This document shows positions 1-8,156 of a stretch of 23,594 bases of DNA, one piece after another. The notes below the pieces were generated by a model that did not search any database, was not told the DNA's origin, and saw nothing but the letters and a program-made list of their open reading frames with translations. Origin of the DNA: Lachnospiraceae bacterium (lineage in GTDB: Bacteria; Bacillota; Clostridia; Lachnospirales; Lachnospiraceae); contig DNUZ01000017.1 in assembly GCA_003507655.1 (NCBI GenBank), positions 1 to 23,594 on the forward strand, written 5' to 3'. Both the position numbers and the translations under genes were made by a program. Numbering within the stretch: the first letter of the stretch is position 1; every line of letters begins with the position of its first letter.

Positions 1-51
1 GCACAAGGAAACTCGGAATCATTAGCGGAGCTCGCTGAACACACACTTCCC

Positions 52-1338
52 TTAATGTTTCGGCATCAGTTTCTCTTTTCCACCCATATATGGACGCAGT
101 GACTCCGGAACATTTACACTTCCGTCTTCATTTAAGTTGTTCTCTAAGAATGCGATCAACATTCTTGGCGGTGCAACAACTGTGTTGTTAAGTGTATGTG
201 CAAAATATTTTTCTTTTCCGTTTTTGATACGGATTTTTAATCTTCTTGCCTGTGCATCTCCTAAATTAGAGCAGCTTCCGACTTCAAAATATTTCTTCTG
301 TCTTGGAGACCATGCCTCTACGTCACAGGATTTTACTTTTAAGTCTGCCAAATCACCGGAGCAGCACTCTAAAGTACGGACCGGAATGTCAAGGCTGCGG
401 AATAGATCTACCGTATTTTGCCACAGCTTGTCATACCACAGTTTGGATTCTTCCGGCTCACATACTACGATCATCTCCTGTTTTTCAAACTGATGGATAC
501 GGTATACGCCACGTTCCTCGATTCCATGTGCTCCTTTTTCTTTTCTGAAGCATGGAGAATAACTGGTCAATGTATATGGAAGTTTTTCTTTTTCATTAAT
601 GGTATCAATGAATTTTCCGATCATGGAATGTTCACTGGTACCAATCAGATAGAGATCCTCGCCCTCGATCTTGTACATCATGGCATCCATTTCGTCAAAA
701 CTCATAACTCCGGTTACCACATTGCTGCGGATCATAAATGGCGGTACACAGTATGTGAATCCGCGGTCGATCATAAAATCTCTCGCATAGGAAATCACTG
801 CGGAATGAAGTCTTGCAATGTCACCCATCAGATAGTAAAAACCGTTGCCCGCTACTTTTCCTGCTGCATCTAAGTCAATGCCGTCAAAACGCTCCATAAT
901 CTCTGTATGATATGGGATTTCAAAATCCGGTACGACCGGCTCACCAAATTTTTCGATCTCTACGTTACAGGAATCATCCTTTCCAATCGGTACGGATGGG
1001 TCAATGATATTCGGGATCGTCATCATGATCTTTGTGATCTTTCCCTGTAATTCTTTTTCCTTTTCTTCTAATTCAGAAAGACGGGCAGCATCTTTTTCTA
1101 CCTGTGCTTTGAGCTCCATGGCTTCATCCTTTTTACCCTGGCCCATTAAAGCACCGATCTGCTTAGAAATCTTGTTGCGGTTTGCACGCAGATCATCCGC
1201 TTCCTGCTGGGTTGCTCTTGCCTGTGCATCTAACTCGATCACTTCATCCACTAATGGAAGTTTCTGCTGCTGAAACTTATTTTCGATATTTTTCTTTACA
1301 ATATCCGGGTTCTCTCTTAAAAATTTTAAATCTAACAT
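52..1338 (-). CDS. serS: Seryl-tRNA synthetase
   Basis: Cytoplasmic class II aminoacyl-tRNA synthetase that charges tRNA-Ser with serine. The 428-residue length is normal for bacterial SerRS. Residues about 1-110 form the long antiparallel coiled-coil arm that grips the tRNA variable arm, visible as Glu/Lys/Gln-rich helices. The rest is the class II catalytic core: a motif 2-like segment (SPCFRKEKGAHGIEERGVYR) and a C-terminal motif 3 region (NNTVVAPPRMLIAFLENN). The ATG has AGGAGG six bases upstream. The gene stands alone behind its own promoter and a T-box leader, so expression should rise when tRNA-Ser is uncharged. Only 51 bases lie downstream and I see no clear terminator in them. Function is secure. 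Confidence 0.98.
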   Translation of the reverse strand: MLDLKFLRENPDIVKKNIENKFQQQKLPLVDEVIELDAQARATQQEADDLRANRNKISKQIGALMGQGKKDEAMELKAQVEKDAARLSELEEKEKELQGKITKIMMTIPNIIDPSVPIGKDDSCNVEIEKFGEPVVPDFEIPYHTEIMERFDGIDLDAAGKVAGNGFYYLMGDIARLHSAVISYARDFMIDRGFTYCVPPFMIRSNVVTGVMSFDEMDAMMYKIEGEDLYLIGTSEHSMIGKFIDTINEKEKLPYTLTSYSPCFRKEKGAHGIEERGVYRIHQFEKQEMIVVCEPEESKLWYDKLWQNTVDLFRSLDIPVRTLECCSGDLADLKVKSCDVEAWSPRQKKYFEVGSCSNLGDAQARRLKIRIKNGKEKYFAHTLNNTVVAPPRMLIAFLENNLNEDGSVNVPESLRPYMGGKEKLMPKH

Positions 1339-1370
1339 ATAAATCCTCCTATAAAAAAATCAAGAACTAA

Positions 1371-1426
1371 GGGTTGCATTTTCGCCCAAAAGTTTTTTTC
1401 TATAGGAAACATTTCCTATAGAAAAA
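1371..1426 (-). repeat. Palindromic dispersed repeat, copy A (serS leader)
   Basis: A perfect 15-nt inverted repeat (1395-1409 and 1412-1426, core CTATAGGAAA) has only two bases between its arms and is flanked by TTCGCCCAAA (1381-1390). The same arrangement (TGCA, then TTCGCCCAAA, CTATAGGAA, ATTTCCTATA) recurs at 23399-23461. Here it lies between the T-box terminator and the serS ribosome site, so it is in the mature leader. Confidence 0.7.
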
Positions 1427-1427
1427 C

Positions 1428-1476
1428 AAAAAACCTCCGTCCCTCTTTGCACTCTGACGTGCTACAGGGACGAAGG
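1428..1476 (-). terminator. T-box-controlled intrinsic terminator of serS leader
   Basis: On the minus strand, CCTTCGTCCCT (1466-1476) pairs with AGGGACGGAGG (1434-1444) with one mismatch, followed by six Ts (1428-1433). Its 5' arm lies just after the T-box core, the usual arrangement for mutually exclusive antiterminator and terminator folds. Confidence 0.9.
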
Positions 1477-1691
1477 TATACTCCGCGTTGCCACCCGGTT
1501 TGTCAGATCTTTTTCGAATACTAAATTCATGGACCTGACCTCTCATCGACAGGATAAGGGACTGTCACCCCGCAGTTCTCACTGCCGACTGAGAAAGTGG
1601 AAAGACTGCTCCAATCTCCGGTTCTCACCAACCACCGGCTCTCTGAACACCTTTGCAATCGTAGCTTCCGTTAACGCCTGGTACTTATTCT
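1428..1691 (-). promoter_or_regulatory. T-box riboswitch leader of serS
   Basis: On the minus strand the conserved T-box core (GGGTGGCAACGCGG, within 1481-1500) is followed at once by a terminator hairpin. Further upstream is the typical stem I apical sequence (GGTGGTTGGTGAGAACC, about 1620-1637). A TCC serine codon at 1599-1601 sits in a TTTCCACTTTC context that fits the specifier loop; this assignment is by eye and agrees with the downstream gene. Uncharged tRNA-Ser should pair with the specifier and the T-box bulge, stabilise the antiterminator and allow serS transcription. Confidence 0.93.
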
Positions 1692-1697
1692 TTGCAC

Positions 1698-1726
1698 ATT
1701 ATAACGCGATTATGTCCTGTGTGCAA
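1698..1726 (-). promoter_or_regulatory. Promoter of serS
   Basis: Minus-strand -35 TTGCAC (1721-1726), 17-bp spacer, and a perfect -10 TATAAT (1698-1703). The predicted start near 1691 matches the 5' end of the T-box leader. Confidence 0.85.
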
Positions 1727-1829
1727 GTAATTTTTCTGTCATGTTGTTTTTTGTTTTCGGTCACGTTGTTTTGCTACTGCTCTTCATCATACTTTTTCTA
1801 ACACTTTTATAATTCTATTGTTATATGGT

Positions 1830-3080
1830 TTATTCATGACGCAGGGCATCGATCGGATTGAGGTTTGCTGCTTTATAAGATGGCAGCATTCCAAAGATAA
1901 TTCCGATCAGCATGGAAAATACGACCGCTCCGACTGCTGCCGGAATACTGATCGCTACCGGCATATCACTTACTTTCGAAATGACCTGTGCCAGTATGAT
2001 TCCGATGATCACGCCAAAAATTCCACCCAGACTGGTCAGCACTGCGGACTCTGTTAAAAACTGTCCCAAAATAATGCCTTTTCTTGCTCCGAGTGCTTTT
2101 TTCAGACCGATCTCACTGGTTCTCTCGGTTACGGATACCAGCATGATATTCATAACGCCGATACCACCTACTAAAAGGGAAATTCCGGCGATCCAGATCA
2201 ACATGGAGTTTGTGGAATCACTCAGCTCCTGAATCTCTTTCGCCTGCTCTAATAAATCCTCTGCCTTGTATTTCATCGTATCATCGGACACGCTCAGATT
2301 CTCATTTAATAAATCTGCGGTCTTTTTGCCTACACGTGTCATGTCATCGGTACTCTTTACACGCAAAATTACATTTTCCGGCTCATCATATTGATAGATG
2401 ATCGGCCACGTTACTTTTGGCACATAGACTGCACCGCTCGACTCCTGCATATAAGTATAATAATCCTCTACAGAATTGATGACCGGCTCAAAGGTCTTGC
2501 TTTTCGTCACAATACCGACAACCACATATGGCTCTCCTTTGATCTCGATCGTTTTTCCGACTGCTGACTCTCCCTGAAACAATGTCTGCTCGGAATCCGA
2601 ATCTAAGAGTGCCACTTTTCTCTGTTTTTTATAATCCTCTTTGTCAAAACCTCTGCCTTCCCGCAGGATAAAATCACAGGTATCCAGATAGTTCTGCTCG
2701 ATACCATAGAGATATCCTCCTGCTAAGGAAACATTTTTATAAAAAATATTGTCATAGTCCTGTCTTTTGTAAAATGCAGATACATCCTCTACCTTATCGG
2801 TATCCTTGATGCTGTCTAACATCTCCTCTGAAATCGCAGGGACTCCATCCGGAACGCCCGCAGACATATCGTATTCCCAGTCGCCCTGATACAGGCTGAC
2901 CGTGACCGTATTGTCTCCCGAGCCGATCAGATTCTCTTTGATCTGTTCGTTTGTTCCTTTAATTGTAGATACAATAGCTATGATTGCCGCAATTCCGATA
3001 ATGATTCCCAGCATCGTCAGAAAGGAACGCATCTTATGGGACCAGATTCCCTGAAACGATAATCTTATATTTTCTATCAT
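1830..3080 (-). CDS. MacB-like ABC transporter permease (FtsX family)
   Basis: Membrane subunit of a MacB/LolCDE-type (type VII) ABC exporter that transmits ATP-driven conformational change to an extracytoplasmic domain. The 416 residues show the family layout: a cytoplasmic start (IRLSFQGIWSHKMRSFLTM), TM1 at about 18-40, a large extracytoplasmic MacB_PCD-type domain at about 45-285, then three C-terminal helices beginning with the FtsX signature (GGIGVMNIMLVSVTERTSEI). There is no fused ATPase; that subunit is encoded separately at 4660-5349, as is usual in Firmicutes. AGGAGG lies eight bases before the ATG and overlaps the stop region of adaptor 1. It is the last gene of the four-gene operon, and I see no convincing terminator after it. 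The substrate cannot be told from sequence; drugs or antimicrobial peptides are possible. Confidence 0.93.
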   Translation of the reverse strand: MIENIRLSFQGIWSHKMRSFLTMLGIIIGIAAIIAIVSTIKGTNEQIKENLIGSGDNTVTVSLYQGDWEYDMSAGVPDGVPAISEEMLDSIKDTDKVEDVSAFYKRQDYDNIFYKNVSLAGGYLYGIEQNYLDTCDFILREGRGFDKEDYKKQRKVALLDSDSEQTLFQGESAVGKTIEIKGEPYVVVGIVTKSKTFEPVINSVEDYYTYMQESSGAVYVPKVTWPIIYQYDEPENVILRVKSTDDMTRVGKKTADLLNENLSVSDDTMKYKAEDLLEQAKEIQELSDSTNSMLIWIAGISLLVGGIGVMNIMLVSVTERTSEIGLKKALGARKGIILGQFLTESAVLTSLGGIFGVIIGIILAQVISKVSDMPVAISIPAAVGAVVFSMLIGIIFGMLPSYKAANLNPIDALRHE

Positions 3081-3092
3081 TCTTCCTTCCTC

Positions 3093-4667
3093 CTAATATG
3101 CCAATTCATCTGTCTCGCGGACTCTCACGCCCTCTTTGACATTTTTACCATATGGAAATGCAATGTATTCACTTCCGTCTAAGCCCGATAAAATCTCCAC
3201 TGCCTGACCGTAGTAAGTCTTTCCGGTCTTTACTTTCTGCTTTTTCAATCTTCCGTTCTTATCTTCTTTCATCACATACGATGTACCGTCTACGGTACGC
3301 ACATATGCTTTTTCAATACACAGTACGGAACTTCCCGAATTTGCATCCTGACTGATATTTAAATCTACGCCTTCTCCATTATGCAGCCCTTTGCTGTCTT
3401 TTACCAAGGCTTTATAAGTATAATAAGATGCATTTGGATTGCCATCGCCCATGTAGTTGCTGCCATCTACCGGTGTAGTGGAAATCTCCGTGATCTCTCC
3501 TTCATAGGTCTTGCCGCTCTCCCAGGAACTGATCTGAACCTTCTGACCTGTCTGGATTTCTCCTAGCATCAACTCGCTCAGTGTTCCGGTCACATAGAGG
3601 CTGTCCTGTCCTCTTACTTCTAAGAACGGAGAACCGTCATTTGGCGGATCACTCGGATCACATGCTGTGTCTACGGTTCCATTGACACTGGCTTTTAATA
3701 TGCCGTCTCCTGATACTTTTTTTGCTTCCTCTAACTCTAAGGCTGCTTTTCGCTTTGTAATATCCAGTTCACGGATCTCCTTTTCTTTTTCACGGATCTT
3801 TTCTGCAAGTTCTGATGCGGTATATCCCATACTGCTTTCATCATCACCACTATCACTCTCATCATCCGCACTGTCATCCGTGGTATCCGGTTCTGTGGTA
3901 TCTTCATCCGTTACTTCCTGTCGGCTTGCAACAGACCATTTTGATTCCGCATCGTATTCTTCTTTTATACTGCTTCCGTTTACCAGGCATGCATTCAGGA
4001 CATCTCCATCCTTTTTGTTATCCTCATGGATTTCAAAGACTGCCGTATAGGAATGTTTTTTCAGGTAATTCAGATATTCTCCGGTTACATACGCTTTCTC
4101 TGTACATAAAAAACGGTATGGTTTCTCCTGTGTTCCTTTTCCTTCGTAGGACTTCGCGGATTTTCCGATGATGTTATAGGCATCTCCGTCTTTTTCCGGA
4201 ACTTCCGGTTTTGGTGCCGGCTCTTCCGGTTCGTCCGGTACGGTTGGTGCCTCTGCCACCGGAGTCATGTTTTTCAGTTTTTCTAACTCACGCTGTGCGA
4301 TCACCAGATCATTTTCAGCATTTTCCACATCCAAGGTCTTCATATCGACATTGAGATTTGCTTCTTCCATATCATACCGCATCAGTGGATCGCCTTCTTT
4401 GACCTTATCGCCTTCTTTGACATAGACCTCCGCCACTTTATCACTGTCTTCAAGATAGATCACCTGTGACTTATCATCTGTAACCGTTCCACTGCTGTAG
4501 GACTCTCCGTTACCATCTCCGCCACCCATATCCATTAAAGATACCGGATAAACGTCCACCTTTGTCTTTTTATCCTTTTGCTTTTTGAAGGCAAAAATTC
4601 CGCCACCTACAGCTCCTGCTGCCAGAACAATGACCAGGACAAGAATTACGACTTTCTTTTTATTCAT
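3093..4667 (-). CDS. HlyD/MacA-like membrane-fusion adaptor protein (adaptor 1)
   Basis: Extracytoplasmic adaptor of the ABC exporter, anchored by one N-terminal helix (residues about 6-27). A split biotinyl-lipoyl-like domain is visible (first half about 78-97, VYVKEGDKVKEGDPL; second half about 322-350), joined by a helical hairpin (about 103-133 and 281-318), then beta-barrel and membrane-proximal domains to residue 524. The hairpin tip is replaced by about 145 residues: a Pro/Glu-rich linker, a small domain with aromatics and two Cys, and an Asp/Ser/Thr-rich stretch (about 253-279). This makes the protein clearly longer than typical MacA (about 370-400 aa). Its start overlaps the end of the ATPase gene by 8 nt, with AGGAGG nine bases upstream. 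Family assignment is firm; the inserted domain is unrecognised. Confidence 0.88.
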   Translation of the reverse strand: MNKKKVVILVLVIVLAAGAVGGGIFAFKKQKDKKTKVDVYPVSLMDMGGGDGNGESYSSGTVTDDKSQVIYLEDSDKVAEVYVKEGDKVKEGDPLMRYDMEEANLNVDMKTLDVENAENDLVIAQRELEKLKNMTPVAEAPTVPDEPEEPAPKPEVPEKDGDAYNIIGKSAKSYEGKGTQEKPYRFLCTEKAYVTGEYLNYLKKHSYTAVFEIHEDNKKDGDVLNACLVNGSSIKEEYDAESKWSVASRQEVTDEDTTEPDTTDDSADDESDSGDDESSMGYTASELAEKIREKEKEIRELDITKRKAALELEEAKKVSGDGILKASVNGTVDTACDPSDPPNDGSPFLEVRGQDSLYVTGTLSELMLGEIQTGQKVQISSWESGKTYEGEITEISTTPVDGSNYMGDGNPNASYYTYKALVKDSKGLHNGEGVDLNISQDANSGSSVLCIEKAYVRTVDGTSYVMKEDKNGRLKKQKVKTGKTYYGQAVEILSGLDGSEYIAFPYGKNVKEGVRVRETDELAY

Positions 4668-5349
4668 CCTTCTCTTCCTCCTTTTCCTCGGTCAGTTCTC
4701 CGTCTATGATGTGAACTACCCGTTTTGCACGGTGTGCAACCTTTGCATCGTGAGTGATCATTACGATCGTTACGCCTTCTTCATTTAATTTTTCAAACAG
4801 TTCCATGATCTGCTGTCCCGATTTTGAATCCAATGCTCCGGTCGGTTCATCTGCAAGCAGGATCTTCGGCTCGTTTACTACAGCTCTTGCGATGGCAACT
4901 CTCTGTTTCTGACCACCGGATAACTGGTTCGGGCGAAACTCTGCACGGTCTGCTAAACCCACACGCTCTAATGCTACAAATGCCCGCTCCTTTCGTTCCT
5001 TTGGTTTTACGCCTGCATAGCTTAAAGGCAGTGCAACATTATCTAAAGCAGTTGCCCTCGGCAGTAACTGGAAGTTCTGAAATACGAATCCTATGCTTTT
5101 AGAACGCACTGCTGCAAGTTCCCTGTCTTTATAGGATAAAATATTTTCGCCTGAAAATTCATAGACTCCGGAAGTAGGCTGATCTAAACATCCGATGATA
5201 TTCATCAGAGTGGTCTTTCCGGAACCGGACGGTCCCATGATCGCCACATATTCACCCTCTTCTACCTGTAAGCAGACGTCCTTTAATACTGGGACCACCA
5301 GCTTATCCTGCTGATAATCTTTGTAAATATGTTCCAAGTTCAATATCAT
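4660..5349 (-). CDS. ABC transporter ATP-binding protein (MacB/LolD type)
   Basis: Cytoplasmic ATPase that powers the FtsX-type permease at 1830-3080. All nucleotide-binding motifs are intact in 229 residues: Walker A GPSGSGKT (39-46), Q-loop near FVFQNFQLLP (88-97), signature LSGGQ (143-147), Walker B ILLADE (163-168), the PTGALD D-loop region characteristic of the MacB/LolD branch, and the switch His200. The C-terminus is a run of Glu/Lys/Asp. It starts six bases after the stop of adaptor 2, with the ribosome site inside that gene's end, and its own end overlaps the start of adaptor 1. This points to tight translational coupling of the three genes. Confidence 0.96.
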   Translation of the reverse strand: MILNLEHIYKDYQQDKLVVPVLKDVCLQVEEGEYVAIMGPSGSGKTTLMNIIGCLDQPTSGVYEFSGENILSYKDRELAAVRSKSIGFVFQNFQLLPRATALDNVALPLSYAGVKPKERKERAFVALERVGLADRAEFRPNQLSGGQKQRVAIARAVVNEPKILLADEPTGALDSKSGQQIMELFEKLNEEGVTIVMITHDAKVAHRAKRVVHIIDGELTEEKEEEKDE

Positions 5350-5355
5350 GGATTT

Positions 5356-6756
5356 TTACTCCTCTCCACTCGTCTCATTCTCATCGACCGGCTGTTCTGC
5401 ATCCTGTGCTGCACCGTCTTCTTCCGTTGTCGTTTCCTCCGTCGGCTCCGCTTCGACCCCATCAACCGGCTGTCCCGTACCACTCATTGGTTCGACCGCA
5501 TCATCTGCCGGCTCTGCACTGTCCTCTGTGTACGGTTCTGTACTGTCCTGCTGATCCTTATATAAAGGTGCATCATAATCTACTTCGCTCTCATTCTTAA
5601 CTGCTTCTACACCTTCATACAAGCCATCCATCGGCCATGCGATATAGTCATCTTTTTTCAGACCGGATTTGATCTTGTACTCGCCAAGTTCTTCGTCATA
5701 TTTTCCAAGCTCAACCTTACGTTTTTCCAGCTTGCCCTTTCCGTTATCAGCCCAGACATAGGCTTCCTTTTTTTCTTTTACGATATAGGATTCCATAAGC
5801 CAGATACCTTTTTTCTTCTGTCCCTGTCCCAGATCTGCTTCCGCAAACACATGCTGTCCTAACATCATTCCATCTGAATTTTCTAAATTAATATAGAACG
5901 GATATTTTGAAGAGGTTGTGGTATCGGAAGAATCACTGCTGTCCGTGTACTGGTCACCGTTTGACTGCGGCGATTCCATATCAATTCCTGAAATTGTACC
6001 GTTCCAGGTCTGATCTTCATCTACTCTGGAGTGGATCAGCATCTGCTTTCCCTCGGATATCTCAGACATGTTCTGCTCATTGATCATACATTTTACCCGA
6101 TAGGAACCGGTCGCAAGGATGGTCATAAATGCATCGTCAGAAGAACCGTCATCGGAACCACCGTTACTGTTGTTGACCGTCTTTACGACACCTGCCATTT
6201 TGCTCGTTACCACGGCATCTCCAAGAGATTGTTTCATTTTATCAATTTCAAGCTGTTTGCTCTTTCGGTTGTACTCAGACTGTTTTAAATCATTCTGCAC
6301 ACTCTGAATCTGCGTCGTATAGTCGAACTTTGCTTCCTCCGGTGCCGCATCTCTTTCTGCACTTAAGGTTGCAATCTGGCTGTTGTAATCGTTAATCTCG
6401 TTTGTGATACTCTCTAATTCGAGATTTGCCTGCTCGATCTGTGATTTTGTCTCGTCCATATCATAGGAAAAGAGCTGATCTCCTTCCTTGACCTCATCTC
6501 CGACTTTGACAAATACCTCTTTGACCTTTTTATCGCCATCCAGTTTGATCTTCCAGCTGTCCTGTGCCTCTACCACACCGGAAAAACGGTTCGTTGTCCC
6601 CGCATCATTGCCGCAGATTGTCTTGACTTTTTCCACATACACTTTATCTTTCGCTTTTTTTCCGCCGCCTTTTGCCAATACGATACTTAGAACGACTGCC
6701 GCTACGGCAACCACGGCGATCACAACACCGATAATAATTTTTTTCTTCTTATCCAT
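5356..6756 (-). CDS. HlyD/MacA-like membrane-fusion adaptor protein (adaptor 2)
   Basis: First gene of the exporter operon and a second, distinct adaptor. The ATG at 6756 is chosen because AGGAGG lies six bases upstream and the protein then starts with a Lys-rich stretch and one membrane helix; the open frame upstream (to 6819) runs through the promoter-proximal inverted repeat and is unlikely to be coding. The 466 residues contain a first lipoyl-like half (VFVKVGDEVKEGDQLFSYD), a long helical hairpin rich in Glu/Gln/Asn/Ser, a second lipoyl half (VTSKMAGVVKTVNN), a beta-barrel region, and then about 75 residues of acidic low-complexity tail (Glu/Asp/Thr/Pro). Such a tail is unusual for the family and may lie in the cell wall. 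It shares domain order with adaptor 1 but has no hairpin-tip insert. Confidence 0.88.
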   Translation of the reverse strand: MDKKKKIIIGVVIAVVAVAAVVLSIVLAKGGGKKAKDKVYVEKVKTICGNDAGTTNRFSGVVEAQDSWKIKLDGDKKVKEVFVKVGDEVKEGDQLFSYDMDETKSQIEQANLELESITNEINDYNSQIATLSAERDAAPEEAKFDYTTQIQSVQNDLKQSEYNRKSKQLEIDKMKQSLGDAVVTSKMAGVVKTVNNSNGGSDDGSSDDAFMTILATGSYRVKCMINEQNMSEISEGKQMLIHSRVDEDQTWNGTISGIDMESPQSNGDQYTDSSDSSDTTTSSKYPFYINLENSDGMMLGQHVFAEADLGQGQKKKGIWLMESYIVKEKKEAYVWADNGKGKLEKRKVELGKYDEELGEYKIKSGLKKDDYIAWPMDGLYEGVEAVKNESEVDYDAPLYKDQQDSTEPYTEDSAEPADDAVEPMSGTGQPVDGVEAEPTEETTTEEDGAAQDAEQPVDENETSGEE

Positions 6757-6801
6757 TCTAGCCTCCTGAATACTCTGATTTTTTATCATGTCATAATTTA
6801 A

Positions 6802-6831
6802 AATGAGCACAAAAATCAATTTGTGCTCATT
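6802..6831. promoter_or_regulatory. 12-bp perfect inverted repeat: candidate operator and/or glyA terminator
   Basis: AATGAGCACAAA (6802-6813) and TTTGTGCTCATT (6820-6831) form perfect arms around six bases. On the minus strand it starts within a -10-like TATAAT (6829-6834) and covers the expected transcription start of the exporter operon, which suits a repressor operator. It is also the only strong hairpin after glyA and is followed by TTTTAAATT on the minus strand, so it may act as a weak terminator for glyA. I cannot separate the two roles by sequence. Confidence 0.6.
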
Positions 6832-6834
6832 ATA
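6829..6834 (-). promoter_or_regulatory. Candidate -10 element of the exporter operon
   Basis: A minus-strand TATAAT lies about 70 bases before the adaptor 2 start. No good -35 hexamer is present at 16-18 bp (the nearest is GGGAAA), so the promoter may need an activator, or the match may be fortuitous. Confidence 0.4.
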
Positions 6835-6879
6835 GCATGTCTTTTTCGTAATTTCCCGATTTTATAAAATTCTTAAGAA

Positions 6880-8118
6880 TTATTTTAACGGATATTTGTC
6901 AGTCAGTTTTTTCACAATGGCTTTGACCTCTTCTGCGGAGTCCTCACCATTTTTGATCATCAGTGCAATTGCCTCTGCAATGTCATCCATATCCTCTGTT
7001 TTCATGCCACGGGAGGTTACGGATGCTGTTCCTAAACGGATACCGCTTGTTACAAATGGAGACTTCGGATCATTTGGGATCGTATTTTTATTACATGTAA
7101 TATTTACGGAATCTAATAATTTCTCCACTGCCTTTCCTGTCAGGTCATAGTTCGTTAAATCGACTAACATCAGATGGTTGTCTGTTCCTCCGGAAACGAT
7201 CTTGATATCTCTGTCTATCAGACCTTTGCAGAGCGCCTGTGCATTGTCGATGATTCCCTGCTGATATGCCTTGAACTCCGGCTGTAATGCTTCTTTAAAA
7301 CATACTGCTTTTGCTGCGATCACATGCATTAGAGGGCCACCCTGGGTTCCCGGGAAGATCGCTTTGTTAAAGTTGAACTTCTCATTGGACTCTGCACTTG
7401 CTAAGATCATACCGCCTCTTGGTCCGCGCAGTGTCTTATGTGTGGTCGTGGTTACTACGTCTGCATATGGGATCGGGCTTGGATGCAGTCCTGCTGCTAC
7501 TAAACCTGCAATATGTGCCATATCTACCATCAGATATGCGCCGCATGCATCTGCGATCTCTCTGAATTTCTTAAAATCAATGACTCTTGCATAAGCACTT
7601 GCACCTGCAATGATCAGCTTCGGCTTGCACTCCATTGCAATTTCCATGACTCTATCATAATCGATGACACCTTCATCGTTTACTCCATAAGGTACAATAT
7701 TGAAGTATTTTCCGGAAAAATTCACCGGACTTCCGTGTGTCAGGTGACCGCCATGGTCTAAGTTCATTCCCATAACCGTATCGCCAGGTGTCAGCATTGC
7801 AAACTGTACTGCCATATTTGCCTGTGCTCCTGAATGTGGCTGTACATTGACATATTCACAGCCAAACAGCTCTTTTGCACGTTCAATTGCAAGATTTTCT
7901 ACAATATCCACACATTCACATCCGCCATAATATCTTTTTCCCGGATATCCTTCTGCGTATTTATTGGTTAAAATACTTCCCATTGCCTCCATCACTGCCG
8001 GACTTACCCAGTTCTCGGATGCGATCAGTTCAATATGACTGTTCTGTCTCTCCATTTCTGCTGTAATAGCATCTGCTACCTCACGGTCTACTGCCTGTAC
8101 TTCCTGAAGTAAATTCAT
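6880..8118 (-). CDS. glyA: Serine hydroxymethyltransferase
   Basis: PLP enzyme that interconverts serine plus tetrahydrofolate with glycine plus 5,10-methylene-tetrahydrofolate; cytoplasmic. The start at 8118 is preferred over the in-frame ATG at 8136 because GGAGG lies eight bases before it and it gives 412 residues, the usual length. Motifs include the N-terminal [15 protein letters not shown], the [10 protein letters not shown] substrate loop, and the PLP-binding lysine in [16 protein letters not shown] (Lys228 with this start). It is the last gene of the scfA-scfB-secDF-DUF1294-glyA run, 38 bases after DUF1294. The link to the export genes is probably only shared transcription. Confidence 0.97.
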   Translation of the reverse strand: MNLLQEVQAVDREVADAITAEMERQNSHIELIASENWVSPAVMEAMGSILTNKYAEGYPGKRYYGGCECVDIVENLAIERAKELFGCEYVNVQPHSGAQANMAVQFAMLTPGDTVMGMNLDHGGHLTHGSPVNFSGKYFNIVPYGVNDEGVIDYDRVMEIAMECKPKLIIAGASAYARVIDFKKFREIADACGAYLMVDMAHIAGLVAAGLHPSPIPYADVVTTTTHKTLRGPRGGMILASAESNEKFNFNKAIFPGTQGGPLMHVIAAKAVCFKEALQPEFKAYQQGIIDNAQALCKGLIDRDIKIVSGGTDNHLMLVDLTNYDLTGKAVEKLLDSVNITCNKNTIPNDPKSPFVTSGIRLGTASVTSRGMKTEDMDDIAEAIALMIKNGEDSAEEVKAIVKKLTDKYPLK

Positions 8119-8156
8119 TCGTTTATCCTCCATCATTGATTTGTCTTGTTTTGGCT

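Noticed and set aside
1..51. AGCGGAGCTCGCT near-palindrome after serS as a terminator or repeat end
   Set aside because: No T-run follows on the minus strand and the window edge cuts the context; it may belong to another repeat copy outside the window, but this cannot be judged.
1739..1775. Two near-identical copies of gtca(t/c)gttgtttt just upstream of the serS promoter
   Set aside because: Short and T-rich; it could be an operator pair, but two imperfect 13-mers in an AT-rich gap are not enough to support a site.
1529..1801. A 90-codon plus-strand ORF
   Set aside because: It is antisense to the T-box leader and its promoter, which fully explain the sequence conservation there.
3667..4050. 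A 127-codon plus-strand ORF rich in Ser
   Set aside because: It is the complement of the Asp/Glu-rich insert in adaptor 1; Ser/Ser-rich antisense frames are expected there.
6757..6819. N-terminal extension of adaptor 2 by 21 codons
   Set aside because: It would run through the inverted repeat and lacks a ribosome site; the ATG at 6756 has AGGAGG and gives a normal membrane-anchor N-terminus.
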